From Anaerolineae bacterium (GTDB lineage Bacteria; Chloroflexota; Anaerolineae; Aggregatilineales; Phototrophicaceae), in NCBI GenBank assembly GCA_020849765.1, contig JADLAY010000079.1, positions 1 to 64,000 on the forward strand: DNA of 64,000 nt. Direction: 5' to 3'. The number at the start of each line of letters is the position of its first letter. The first letter of the stretch is position 1. Position numbers and translations under genes: made by a program. Below the pieces are notes generated by a model. That model saw only the letters and a list, made by a program, of their open reading frames with translations, was not told the origin of the DNA and made no database searches. Positions 1-8,593 of the stretch are shown here, piece after piece.

Positions 1-546
1 AAGCTGGCGCACAAGCTCGAAGGCGCCTACACCTCGCCGCAGACGCTGCGCCGCTTCGATCCGGCTGAGCCGCCAAGCTTCTACTACAACGAAGACCACG
101 AGGACAAGCTGTCGATTGGCCCGCTCGACGGCGACTGGATCATCCAGCGCCACGTACTGCGCGAGCACGGCGTCGTCGTGACCGGCCCGCCGCTCAAACC
201 GCTGATCGACCCGGTCAGTCCCGATGCGATCCGGGCGACCGTGCGCGACCTCGTCAACGGCTGGTGGGCGTCGATGCTGGATGACGCAACCTTCTTGCGG
301 CCTGACGCTTATCAGGTCTTCGCCGTCCTGACCATGTGCCGCGCGCTCCACACGCTCGAAACCGGGACAATCGTCTCCAAGCCCGAGGCGGCGCGCTGGG
401 CGCTGACGCACGTCGAGGCGGCCTGGCATCCGCTGATCGCCGCCGCGCTCGATTGGCGACCGGGCAGCACTTACGACCGGCTGGCCCAGACGCTTGATTT
501 GATCGCTTATGTGATTGCGCGCTCGGAAAGGAAGTCGGGGACGTAA
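1..546 (+). CDS. Aminoglycoside adenylyltransferase-like protein, C-terminal part (partial)
   Basis: The reading frame is open from base 1, so the start lies outside the window; 181 residues are visible. The C-terminal half has the helical signature of the AadA/DUF4111 family: LIDPVS near the middle, then a segment with TLETGTIVSKPEAARWAL. In this family the domain follows an N-terminal nucleotidyltransferase fold and helps position the aminoglycoside (streptomycin or spectinomycin in AadA). The catalytic nucleotidyltransferase motifs are not in view, so activity cannot be judged and the substrate is unknown. It converges on the sugar-transporter operon, with a hairpin between them. Confidence 0.8.
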   Translation, partial: KLAHKLEGAYTSPQTLRRFDPAEPPSFYYNEDHEDKLSIGPLDGDWIIQRHVLREHGVVVTGPPLKPLIDPVSPDAIRATVRDLVNGWWASMLDDATFLRPDAYQVFAVLTMCRALHTLETGTIVSKPEAARWALTHVEAAWHPLIAAALDWRPGSTYDRLAQTLDLIAYVIARSERKSGT

Positions 547-562
547 ATCTGCGGGGTGACCT

Positions 563-596
563 GTGCCGAGCCTGCTCAAGGAGACAGGCCCGGCAC
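563..596. terminator. Bidirectional hairpin between convergent genes
   Basis: A 12-base arm GTGCCGAGCCTG pairs with CAGGCCCGGCAC (11 of 12 pairs) around a 10-base loop. It sits between the stop codons of two convergent genes. No clear T-run follows, so it may need Rho or act mainly as a 3'-end stabiliser. Confidence 0.5.
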
Positions 597-618
597 ATTC
601 TCGTGGCCCACCGCAGGT

Positions 619-1608
619 CTACGGCCCGGCGATGGCAGGACGACGTTTAAGACCAAAGACGCCCTGTCGGCTGCTGAGCAATTTCTGCAAGCCGACGAAG
701 GCGAACAACAGGACGCCGATCACGATCTTGATCCACCACGGCGTCAGCGAACCGTCGAGCGTGAGATAGGTTTGAATCGTGCCGAGCGTCATCACGGCGA
801 TGAAGGTACCGATGACATAGCCGACACCGCCGGTGAGCAAGGTGCCGCCGATGACCACCGCGGCGATCACGTCTAGCTCCAGCCCGACGGCGATCGTCGA
901 ATCGCCGGAGTGTTTGGCCAGCGACAGGATAATGCCTGCGAGCGTTGTCAGGAAACTGTTCAGCGCATAGACCGTGATCGTCGTCCGCCCGACCGGGACA
1001 CCCAGCAGCAGCGCCGCATCGGGATTGCCGCCCAGCGCGTAGACGTTGCGGCCAAAGCGTGTGAAGTGCGCCAGGAAGATGCCGATCACGAGCACGACCA
1101 GGAACGCGCCCGCCGCGAACGTGAAGCGGCCGCGATCCGGGAAGATGTAGACGAGGTCCGAAATCTGCTCGTAGAAGGGGTGATCGATCCGGATCGAATC
1201 GGTCGAAAGCACGTAGGCCATGCCGCGCGCCAGGAACAGGCCAGAGAGTGTGACGATGAAGGCCGGGATCTTGAAGCGGTGGATGAAGAAGCCCATCGTC
1301 GCCCCAAAGATCGTCCCGATCGTGAGGATAACAACGAACGTCGCCAGCGGGTCCCAGCCATTGCGGTCGATCATCAGGGCACAGAAGACGCCGGTGAAGG
1401 CGATCACGGAGCCGACCGAGAGGTCGATCCCGCCGGAGATGATCACGAACGTCATACCGACGGCGGCGATCCCCCAGAACGCGTTGTCTCGCAGCAAGTT
1501 GCCGATGATGCGCATCGAGCCGAAGCTATCGAAGCGCGAATAGGCAAAGGCGTACATCAATATGAAGACGAGCAGCGTCATAAGTAGGGGCAAAAAGCGG
1601 GATCTCAT
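619..1608 (-). CDS. yjfF: Sugar ABC transporter permease, YjfF type
   Basis: A 329-residue inner-membrane permease of the RbsC/BPD_transp_2 family with about eight to ten hydrophobic segments. It carries the family signatures GMTFVIISGGIDLSVGSV near residue 50 and AAVVIGGTLLTGGVGYVIGT near residue 250. It follows E. coli YjfF of the galactofuranose transporter closely over its whole length, more closely than RbsC. Its start overlaps the end of ytfT by 4 bases, showing translational coupling. With YtfT it would form the heterodimeric channel. The exact sugar is inferred from family resemblance and may differ in this organism. Confidence 0.9.
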   Translation of the reverse strand: MRSRFLPLLMTLLVFILMYAFAYSRFDSFGSMRIIGNLLRDNAFWGIAAVGMTFVIISGGIDLSVGSVIAFTGVFCALMIDRNGWDPLATFVVILTIGTIFGATMGFFIHRFKIPAFIVTLSGLFLARGMAYVLSTDSIRIDHPFYEQISDLVYIFPDRGRFTFAAGAFLVVLVIGIFLAHFTRFGRNVYALGGNPDAALLLGVPVGRTTITVYALNSFLTTLAGIILSLAKHSGDSTIAVGLELDVIAAVVIGGTLLTGGVGYVIGTFIAVMTLGTIQTYLTLDGSLTPWWIKIVIGVLLFAFVGLQKLLSSRQGVFGLKRRPAIAGP

Positions 1609-2678
1609 GCAGTTCTCCTAAACGGCCCGGTAATAAATCGTCTGAATTCCGGCGACTGGAGCAGCAAGACGGCCAGCACGACGATCGCTTTCACAACCAG
1701 GTTGGTGGTGGGGTGGAGGGAGCTCACGTAAAGCCCGACCAGCAGGCTCTGGATGATCAGCACGCCCATGACGCTCAACCCAAGATAGAAGCGGCCGCCG
1801 CTCAACGCAGTGCCGCCAATCACCACGGCCAGGATCGCGTCCAGCTCGGTGAACAGGCCGGCTGTGTGCGGATCGGCAGATTTGACCTCGCCGGCGACGA
1901 TCATGCCCGCGATCGCCGCGCAAACACCCGACAGCATGTAGACGAACAGCTTGATCATGCGCGCCTGAATGCCGGCGTAGTAGCTGGCGCGATCGTTGAC
2001 ACCGACCGACTCGATCAGCAGGCCGAGGGCCGTTCGGCGTACGAGCAGCATTACCAGGATGAGGGCGGCCAGGGCGAGGTAGATCGGGAAGGGGACGCCG
2101 AAGACCACGCCGCGCCCGATGAAGGCAAGGGTCTCATTCGTGAACGTCGGCGACTGCCCGCCGGTGATCATCTGCGCCACACCGCGGCCCGCCACCATCA
2201 GGATCAGCGTGGCAATGATCGGTTGCAGATCGAGGAAGGCGACCAGGATGCCGTTCCACAGCCCGCAGATGGCACCGATGATGATCGTGATCAGCATGAC
2301 GAAGCCCGGCTGATAGTAGAACTCGGTCGCTCCGGCCTCGTAGTTGCGGATCATCACGACCGCCACCGCAGCACAGATCGCCATCACGGCGCCGACGGAC
2401 AGGTCAATGCCTTTGGTGGCGATCACCAGCGTCATGCCGACGGCGAGCAGCGCGTAGGGCGCGGAGTTGTCCAGAATGTTGATCAGACTTCCCACGAGGC
2501 GGTCATTGACCAGACGAACGTCGAAGAAGTTGGCGGAGATGAGGCGGTCGACGAGCAGGATGATGACAAGTGCCAGGACCGTCCACAGAAGTCGCGAATC
2601 GCCGCTGAAAAGCTTCCCTATCTTCAAATTGCCCCGTCTGTTTTGGTCAGAACTAACTTCTTTTCCTGCCGAGTTCAT
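1605..2678 (-). CDS. ytfT: Sugar ABC transporter permease, YtfT type
   Basis: A 357-residue permease of the same family, with GMTLVIATKGIDLSVGAVMA near residue 85 and AVVIGGTALSGGRFYLG near residue 280. The ATG at 2678 is chosen because AGAGG stands a few bases upstream; an in-frame TTG at 2702 would add eight residues. It is the third gene of a leftward ytfQ-ytfR-ytfT-yjfF set and overlaps yjfF by 4 bases. A hydrophilic N-terminus of about 25 residues precedes the first membrane segment. YtfT pairs with YjfF in the membrane and would be energised by YtfR. Confidence 0.9.
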   Translation of the reverse strand: MNSAGKEVSSDQNRRGNLKIGKLFSGDSRLLWTVLALVIILLVDRLISANFFDVRLVNDRLVGSLINILDNSAPYALLAVGMTLVIATKGIDLSVGAVMAICAAVAVVMIRNYEAGATEFYYQPGFVMLITIIIGAICGLWNGILVAFLDLQPIIATLILMVAGRGVAQMITGGQSPTFTNETLAFIGRGVVFGVPFPIYLALAALILVMLLVRRTALGLLIESVGVNDRASYYAGIQARMIKLFVYMLSGVCAAIAGMIVAGEVKSADPHTAGLFTELDAILAVVIGGTALSGGRFYLGLSVMGVLIIQSLLVGLYVSSLHPTTNLVVKAIVVLAVLLLQSPEFRRFITGPFRRTA

Positions 2679-2809
2679 GTCTGCCTCTTGGAGTTGCCTC
2701 AATAATCCATTCGCGCATGCTTCCCGCTCCCAGGTAGGGTTTCGTCGGCGAAACGGGGGAGAGGAAGACGAAGATCCGCAATGACATCTAGCGCAGCGGC
2801 GCGACGTCT

Positions 2810-4330
2810 TCAGTCAGCCGCGATCGCCTGCATAATCGTATTTTCATTGATGTCATCGCTTTCTAGCTCGCGCAGCTTCTTGCGGTCGCGCATGATCACG
2901 ACCCGGTCGCTGTAATCGACCACCTCCGCCAACTCGGACGAAATGATCAGCATGGCTTTGCCCTCTTTGGCCAGCCGCTTAATGATCTGGATGATTTCGG
3001 CATGCGCGCCCACGTCGATGCCGCGCGTCGGCTCGTCCAGGATCAGGAAGTCGGGGTTCGAAATGAGCCAGCGGGCCAGGATCACCTTCTGCTGGTTGCC
3101 GCCCGAAAGCTCCTTGACCGGTTTTTCCGCGTTGGGCGTGGCAATGCTCAGCGCCTTGATCATGTCGTCGGCCAGCGCGTTCTGCTTCTGGCGCGAGAGA
3201 TAGTTGAACCAGCCCATCTTGGCTTGCAGAGCCAGGATGATGTTCTCACGCACGCTCAGGTCGCCGATGATGCCTTCGACTTTGCGGTCTTCCGGGCACA
3301 AGCCAAAGCCGTGCTGGATCGCTTTGCGGGGCGACGTAATTCTGGTCTGCTCGCCGCGCACGTAGGCCTCGCCCTGGTCGTGCTGATCGATGCCGAAAAT
3401 GAGGTGGGCGACTTCCGTCCGCCCGGAACCCAACAGCCCGGCCAGGCCGACGATCTCGCCCTCGCGAATCTCCAGGTCGAACGGCTCGACCATGCCCTCG
3501 CGCGCATAGCCCTGCACCCTGAGATAGGCCTTTCCGGCGGCGCGGCTGGCGGATGCTTCCGTTCCTTTCTCGTCGAGCGTTTGCGTTAGCTCTTTGCCGA
3601 GCATCTCCGTGATCAACTGCACCCTGGGCAGTTCCGTGACCAGATGTTCGCCGACCTTCTGCCCATTGCGCAGCACGGTGATCCGGTCGGAGATTTCGTA
3701 GACCTGATCGAGGAAGTGCGTGATCAGGATGATGCCGATGCCGCGCTCCTTCAGCGAGCGAATCACCGAAAACAGCATGTCCACTTCCTGGCGGTCGAGG
3801 CTAGAGGTCGGCTCATCCAGGATCAGCACCTTCGCCGACAGATCCACACCGCGCACAATCGCGATGATCTGCTGGATCGCCACCGAGAAGGAGGAGAGAT
3901 TGCGCGTGACGTCGATGTCGACGCCGAAGTCCTTGAGCAGTTGTTTGGCCTGCCGGTTTGTGGCGCGCGTGTCGATCATGCCGTAGCGCATCGGCTGGCG
4001 GCCCAGGAAGATATTCTCCGCGACCGACATCGTCGGGATCAGATTGACTTCCTGATAGACGGTGCTGATGCCCAGTTCCTGCGCATGGCGCGGGCTGCGC
4101 GGCTCGATCTCTTTGCCTTCGAGCAGAATTGTGCCGCCATCTTTGGGATAGACGCCGGTGATCAGCTTGATCAGGGTCGACTTGCCCGCACCGTTTTCGC
4201 CGACCAGCGCGTGGACATCGCCCGCGTGAAGCGTGAAATCTACGTTCGACAATGCAACAGTGGAGGGAAAAATCTTTGTCAGGCCCTGTGCTTCTAACAA
4301 GGGAGTTTTTTCTTGGCCGTTCGTACTCAT
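2810..4330 (-). CDS. ytfR: Sugar ABC transporter ATPase, YtfR type (double ABC domain)
   Basis: About 506 residues with two tandem ABC domains, as in the RbsA/MglA/YtfR sugar importers. Domain 1 has Walker A GENGAGKST and Walker B VLILDEPTSSLD; its ABC signature is degenerate (NLSSFSVAIQQ). Domain 2 has a degenerate Walker A (GLLGSGRTE), the signature LSGGNQQK and Walker B FLILDEPTRGID. This asymmetry is usual in the family. The ATG at 4330 gives the same N-terminal length as E. coli YtfR; a GTG at 4351 would add seven residues. It powers uptake through YtfT and YjfF. A gap of about 130 bases separates it from ytfT. Confidence 0.92.
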   Translation of the reverse strand: MSTNGQEKTPLLEAQGLTKIFPSTVALSNVDFTLHAGDVHALVGENGAGKSTLIKLITGVYPKDGGTILLEGKEIEPRSPRHAQELGISTVYQEVNLIPTMSVAENIFLGRQPMRYGMIDTRATNRQAKQLLKDFGVDIDVTRNLSSFSVAIQQIIAIVRGVDLSAKVLILDEPTSSLDRQEVDMLFSVIRSLKERGIGIILITHFLDQVYEISDRITVLRNGQKVGEHLVTELPRVQLITEMLGKELTQTLDEKGTEASASRAAGKAYLRVQGYAREGMVEPFDLEIREGEIVGLAGLLGSGRTEVAHLIFGIDQHDQGEAYVRGEQTRITSPRKAIQHGFGLCPEDRKVEGIIGDLSVRENIILALQAKMGWFNYLSRQKQNALADDMIKALSIATPNAEKPVKELSGGNQQKVILARWLISNPDFLILDEPTRGIDVGAHAEIIQIIKRLAKEGKAMLIISSELAEVVDYSDRVVIMRDRKKLRELESDDINENTIMQAIAAD

Positions 4331-4407
4331 GTTGAATTGTCCGTTTGCCACTTCGTCAAAACTGCGGGAGGACGAATGCTCCCCATTTGTATTTTTCCAG
4401 GCCGGAA

Positions 4408-4445
4408 GGGTACAGACGTGATGGTCGTGAAAGCCGCCTGTACCC
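4408..4445 (-). other. Intercistronic hairpin between ytfQ and ytfR
   Basis: An 8-base perfect stem (GGGTACAG / CTGTACCC) with a 22-base loop lies in the 175-base gap after ytfQ. Such hairpins after the binding-protein gene of ABC operons commonly protect the upstream message or attenuate downstream genes, so that binding protein exceeds channel. The role here is inferred. Confidence 0.4.
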
Positions 4446-4505
4446 TCCCAGCTTCAGCGCACTGCTAGGCGATGCGCCTTGTCATGCCGCTGAGTGCACT
4501 GCGTA

Positions 4506-5450
4506 TCAATGATCGGCGTCGTAGGCCGCGCGGGAGGTGTACAGACCGCCACCCACCGGAATCCACTTGGGCAGTTCTTCGCCGTTCAGGGTCGCGACCA
4601 CGGCATCGAAGGCCGGGCCACCCATGAAGGGGCTGAGTTCGACGGTGGCGTTGGTTTCGCCGGCATCCATCGAGTCGAAAATGTCAGGGATGGCGTCGAC
4701 GGACACGACGAGGATGTCCTGCGCGGGAACCAGGCCAGCTTCCTTGATGGCTTCGATGGCGCCAATCGCCATGTCGTCGTTGTGCGCGAAGACGGCGCAA
4801 ATGTTGGCGGGATCTTCGGAGCTCAGGATGCTCTCCATGACGGCCTTGCCCTCAGTGCGGACGAAGTTGCCGGTCTCGGACTGGATGATGGTCATGTTGC
4901 TGAACAGATCGATGACCTGGGAGAAGCCCGTGTGACGATCTTCGGCAGCCGCGGAACCGACCGTGCCGTACAGCTCGACAATGTTGCAGTTGCCGGAAGT
5001 CGCCGCTGCCAGCCAGGCAGCCGCCAGACGACCTTCGTGCACGAAGTCAGAGGAGACGCGGGTGACGTAGAGCGAAGGATCGGAATCGACGTTGCGGTCG
5101 ACGATGATGACCGGCACGCCAGCATCAGCAGCTTCCTGCAGCACGTCGTCCCAACCGCTCTCGATCACGGGGGCGAGCACGATGGCGTCGACATCGCCCT
5201 GGGCCAGCCACGCACGCATGGCGGCAATCTGGTTTTCCTGGCTCTGCTGCGCATCGGAGAAGAGCAGGTTGATGCCGCGCGCTTCGGCCTCGGCCTGGAC
5301 GGCTTCGGTGAAGGCGGTGCGCCAGGCGCTTTCGGAACCAATCTGAGAGAATCCGATGGTGAGGCCTGCGCCGTTCTCCTGGGCACTGGCAGCGGGAACC
5401 AGGACTGCCAGAAGAATCAAAACAATTAGGCTCAACTTCGCAAATCGCAT
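4506..5450 (-). CDS. ytfQ: Sugar ABC transporter periplasmic-type binding protein, YtfQ type
   Basis: A 314-residue Peripla_BP_4 protein. Residues 1-23 form a signal peptide ending at ASA before QENG. The mature part begins with the family pattern GFSQIGSESAWR and contains FSDAQQSQENQI and IVLAPVIESGWD, which match the furanose-binding YtfQ group. No lipobox cysteine is visible at the cleavage site, which is unusual for a monoderm binding protein and suggests either a periplasm or another anchor. First gene of the operon; the ATG is preceded by an AAGGAG-like site. Confidence 0.9.
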   Translation of the reverse strand: MRFAKLSLIVLILLAVLVPAASAQENGAGLTIGFSQIGSESAWRTAFTEAVQAEAEARGINLLFSDAQQSQENQIAAMRAWLAQGDVDAIVLAPVIESGWDDVLQEAADAGVPVIIVDRNVDSDPSLYVTRVSSDFVHEGRLAAAWLAAATSGNCNIVELYGTVGSAAAEDRHTGFSQVIDLFSNMTIIQSETGNFVRTEGKAVMESILSSEDPANICAVFAHNDDMAIGAIEAIKEAGLVPAQDILVVSVDAIPDIFDSMDAGETNATVELSPFMGGPAFDAVVATLNGEELPKWIPVGGGLYTSRAAYDADH

Positions 5451-5863
5451 TTCAAAACTCCTTAGTCGAGCGCGTGTTGCGGTCTATTGTTAAGGCGGTC
5501 AAGGTAGATTGCGTCTACCGGATTGCTCAAATCAATCTTGGTCTCGGATATCAACCAAACGCATTTTGATGATCAGAAACTCAGCATTGATCTGAAGCCA
5601 ATTTATGTTCACACTTCTACTGGCGCGTGCATGGGTATGCTGTGGTATGTTGACTCGTAACACACAAACCCATCCTGCGCCACCAGCGTTGAACCCTGTT
5701 CTAGAGCTGTGACTCCCTTTTTTCCAGAACCCGAATTCGACCCAACGGCCCATCGTCTGGCGTGCGGAAGCCCCTGCTGCGTCTACTTTTGATCTGCTTT
5801 CTTGTTCGGGCGCCTCCTCGAGGAACTATAAATTTTGGATATGGGGTGTTGGTTCAATGAAGA
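5451..5863 (-). promoter_or_regulatory. Long non-coding leader upstream of ytfQ
   Basis: About 410 bases without a convincing gene on either strand. A small perfect dyad (GGTAGA, 5-base loop, TCTACC) lies at 5503-5519. On the minus strand, TTGAAC at 5857-5852 and TTTATA at 5832-5827 form a weak promoter candidate with a 19-base spacer. If used, ytfQ would have a leader of roughly 370 bases. Confidence 0.3.
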
Positions 5864-5879
5864 ATGTGAACGCTCACAT
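5864..5879. promoter_or_regulatory. LacI-family-type operator candidate
   Basis: ATGTGAACGCTCACAT is a near-perfect palindrome with outer arms ATGTGA/TCACAT and a central CG, the classic geometry of LacI/GalR-family operators (compare the symmetric lac operator core TGTGAGCGCTCACA). It lies just upstream of a weak minus-strand promoter candidate leading to the sugar transporter. The regulator gene is not in the window. Confidence 0.5.
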
Positions 5880-6016
5880 AGCATAGCATGTTCTGGGGTT
5901 GTCGTCAAGAAATGGTGGGCATATGTACCAATTGGGCGGGTGCTTCTGAGGGGACAGATGGGGGCAAATCATGAGTCGGCGTGGCCATGCGAACGGCGCC
6001 GCGGCCTGCAAGGGGT

Positions 6017-6182
6017 GCATTTCAAAGTTTCGGAAATGCAGTTGATTCCCTGCCCGTTAACCTCAACCCCGACCCCCTCTCCGCGCGCGGAGAGGGGGAG
6101 TCACAGTTTGCGGCGTGCCAGGTCTACGCGGGGGTGAGGTGAAAAGGCCCTGAGTCGAATAAGTGCCAAGAACTTGAAATGC
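6017..6182. repeat. Inverted-repeat-bounded element with internal palindrome
   Basis: The ends are GCATTTCAAAGTT (6017-6029) and AACTTGAAATGC (6171-6182), inverted copies with one base missing. Inside is the palindrome CCCTCTCCGCGCGCGGAGAGGG (written here in two halves, CCCTCTCCGCG and CGCGGAGAGGG) near 6074-6095. A direct repeat GCGGCCTGCAAG lies just outside each end (from about 6001 and 6186). It has the look of a small non-coding mobile or REP-like element. Confidence 0.4.
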
Positions 6183-6204
6183 GCTGCGGCCTGCAAGTCG
6201 TTGC

Positions 6205-6233
6205 TTGACGGAAGGCGAAGATTCTGTTAATCT
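6205..6233 (+). promoter_or_regulatory. Sigma-70-type promoter
   Basis: TTGACG and TAATCT are separated by exactly 17 bases, one of the best sigma-70 matches in the window. It reads toward the small gene at 6341, leaving a leader of about 100 bases. Confidence 0.55.
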
Positions 6234-6340
6234 CGATTTGTGTAATGCTTCACAATATCACCTGACCCCGCTTAAAGAATCCTCTTATTTCTGGTTGTGC
6301 ATAAGTACATTTGGTCACGCCAGAAAGGCCGATCGTCCCC

Positions 6341-6502
6341 ATGGAAACGCGCTATTTCGTCAAGTTCATTGGCGAACAGTTCGTCACGCTCGCCGTCGCC
6401 CACAACGACAAAGAAGCAGCTACCCTGCTCGCGAACCAGTTCGAGCCGACGACGGAGGAGTTCTATCACTGGCTGCAAGAGCAGACCAAGCAAATCGCCT
6501 GA
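6341..6502 (+). CDS. Small hypothetical protein, 53 residues
   Basis: An acidic, soluble 53-residue protein starting METRYFVKF with a predicted beta-hairpin then helices (EEFYHWLQEQ). I do not recognise a family. Support for its being real is contextual: a good promoter lies upstream at 6205 and a strong hairpin lies 40 bases after the stop. Against it, no good ribosome-binding site precedes the ATG; an in-frame TTG at 6311 is the alternative start. No membrane segment, cysteine or histidine motif suggests a role. Confidence 0.5.
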   Translation: METRYFVKFIGEQFVTLAVAHNDKEAATLLANQFEPTTEEFYHWLQEQTKQIA

Positions 6503-6540
6503 TCCCTCCCACACAGCGCTGACAATTGAATCAAATGAAA

Positions 6541-6567
6541 ACGGGGCGCTCGCAGTGAGCGCCCCGT
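6541..6567 (-). terminator. Intrinsic terminator of pckG
   Basis: A perfect 11-base stem (ACGGGGCGCTC / GAGCGCCCCGT) with a 5-base loop. On the minus strand it is followed by TTTCATTTG, so it most likely ends pckG transcription; it can also end the small rightward gene. Confidence 0.75.
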
Positions 6568-6598
6568 TCCCCCTGAAGGAACAGAATTTCCCTGCCCT

Positions 6599-8482
6599 CT
6601 ATGTGTTATAGCCGTAGACGCCCATTTCCCAGTGTTCGGGCGAGCGCCAGATGTTCGAGAGCAGCAGCTCGCGCACAGCCAGCATCTCTTTGGGCAAACG
6701 GTCGTAGAGCTTGATGAACAGGTCATCGTGCATGACCATCTCGCGTTCCCATTCCTCGCGCGTGATCGACATCAGCTCGTTGAACTGCTCGCGCGTGAAA
6801 TCCAGCCCGCTCCAGTCGAGGTCGTCGTAGTGAGGCATGCGGCCCAAGGGTGACTCGGTCGCCTTGCCATGGCCGTTGGCGCGCTCGACGATCCACTTGA
6901 GCACACGCATGTTCTCGCTGTAGCCGGGCCACAGGAACTTGCCGTCTTCGTCTTTGCGGAACCAGTTGACGCTGAAGATGCGCGGCGGCTCGCTGATCTG
7001 GCGGCCCATGTTGAGCCAGTGATTGATGTAGCTCGCCATGTGGTACCCGGCGAAGGGCAGCATCGCGAACGGGTCGCGCCGGACTTCACCCTGCTTGCCG
7101 AAGGCCGCCGCTGTCATCTCTGAGCCCATGGTCGCGCCGATGTAGACGCCGAACTGCCAGTTGAACGCCTGGTAGACGAGCGGGACGATGGTCGCGCGCC
7201 GTCCGCCGAAGATGATCGCCTTGATCGGCACACCGGCGGGGTTATCCCAATCGGGGTCGATGGCGGGGTTCTGCTCCGCCGGGGCGGTGAAGCGCGAATT
7301 CGGGTGCGCGGCTTTGCGGTCGCTGGCGGGTGTCCACTCGTTGCCCTGCCAGTCGATGGCATGCGCCGGCGCATCGCCGTCCATGCCTTCCCACCACACG
7401 TCGCCGGCGTCGGTCAGCGCCACGTTGGTGAAGATGGTGTTCGACGCCATCGTCAGCATGGCGTTCGGGTTGGTCTTCATGTTGGTGCCGGGGGCGACGC
7501 CGAAGTAACCCGCTTCCGGGTTGATGGCGTACAAGCGGCCATCCGGGCCGGGCTTGAGCCAGGCGATGTCGTCGCCGATGGTCGTCACTTTCCAATCCGA
7601 GAGCGCCTGGGGCGGGATCAGCATGGCGAAGTTGGTCTTGCCGCACGCGCTGGGGAAGGCCGCCGAGACGTAGGTCTTGCCGCCGTCCGGGTCTTCGACG
7701 CCGAGGATGAGCATGTGCTCGGCCATCCAGCCCTCGTCGCGCCCAAGGACGCTGGCGATGCGCAGGGCGAGGCACTTCTTGCCCAGCAGCGCGTTGCCGC
7801 CGTAGCCGCTGCCATACGACCAGATCGCGCGTTCTTCTGGGAAGTGGACGATGTACTTGTTCTTCGGATCAGGTTCGCACGGCCACGGCACATCTTCCTG
7901 ACCGGGCGCGAGCGGCGCGCCGACCGAGTGCATGCAGGGGACGAAATCGCTGCTGTCGCTGAGCACGTCCCAGACTTTGCTGCCCATGCGCGTCATGATC
8001 TTCATGTTGGTCACGACGTAGGCGGAGTCGGTGATTTCCACGCCGATGTAGGCGATGGGCGAGCCAAGCGGGCCCATCGAGAAGGGCACGATGTACATGG
8101 TGCGCCCGCGCATACAGCCGTCAAACAGCTTGTCGAGCGTGTCGTGCATTTCCTTCGCGTTGACCCAGTTGTTGGTCGGGCCAGCGTCGTTCTTGTTCAG
8201 GCTGCAGATGAACGTGCGATCTTCAACGCGCGCCACATCGGACGGGTCCGAACGGGCGAGGAAGCTATTCGGACGGATGTCCGGGTTCAGACGAATGAAA
8301 GTGCCGCTTTCGACCAATTCGTCGCATAACTGCTGATACTCAGCATCAGACCCATCACACCAATGCACAGCGTCCGGCTTGCACAGCGCCACCATATCGG
8401 TGACCCAGGATTTGACACGTTCGCTGCGAAGATTGGCTGGGAATTGCAGTTGTATCTGGCTTCCCACGGGGGCTGAATCCAT
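6599..8482 (-). CDS. pckG: Phosphoenolpyruvate carboxykinase (GTP)
   Basis: A 627-residue cytosolic enzyme catalysing the reversible conversion of oxaloacetate and GTP to phosphoenolpyruvate, CO2 and GDP. The GTP-type kinase-1a loop with the hyper-reactive cysteine is present (SACGKTNF, Cys280), as are kinase-2 GDDIAWLKPG, the YGSGYGGNALLGKKC block and the C-terminal RRDPFAMLPFAGYHMASY block. Length fits the GTP family (about 600-620), not the ATP family. The ATG has GGGAGG upstream. It neighbours two citrate-synthase-type genes, so the region groups enzymes around the oxaloacetate node. Confidence 0.97.
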   Translation of the reverse strand: MDSAPVGSQIQLQFPANLRSERVKSWVTDMVALCKPDAVHWCDGSDAEYQQLCDELVESGTFIRLNPDIRPNSFLARSDPSDVARVEDRTFICSLNKNDAGPTNNWVNAKEMHDTLDKLFDGCMRGRTMYIVPFSMGPLGSPIAYIGVEITDSAYVVTNMKIMTRMGSKVWDVLSDSSDFVPCMHSVGAPLAPGQEDVPWPCEPDPKNKYIVHFPEERAIWSYGSGYGGNALLGKKCLALRIASVLGRDEGWMAEHMLILGVEDPDGGKTYVSAAFPSACGKTNFAMLIPPQALSDWKVTTIGDDIAWLKPGPDGRLYAINPEAGYFGVAPGTNMKTNPNAMLTMASNTIFTNVALTDAGDVWWEGMDGDAPAHAIDWQGNEWTPASDRKAAHPNSRFTAPAEQNPAIDPDWDNPAGVPIKAIIFGGRRATIVPLVYQAFNWQFGVYIGATMGSEMTAAAFGKQGEVRRDPFAMLPFAGYHMASYINHWLNMGRQISEPPRIFSVNWFRKDEDGKFLWPGYSENMRVLKWIVERANGHGKATESPLGRMPHYDDLDWSGLDFTREQFNELMSITREEWEREMVMHDDLFIKLYDRLPKEMLAVRELLLSNIWRSPEHWEMGVYGYNT

Positions 8483-8593
8483 GTTTGTGTCCCTCCCTGA
8501 TTTTCAATTGCTCGTGGTCTCAACACCTGTCTCACTATAGCAGAGACAAGAGTGGGATTCTATTACATTTGTCCTCATTGTCTGTGAAAGAAG

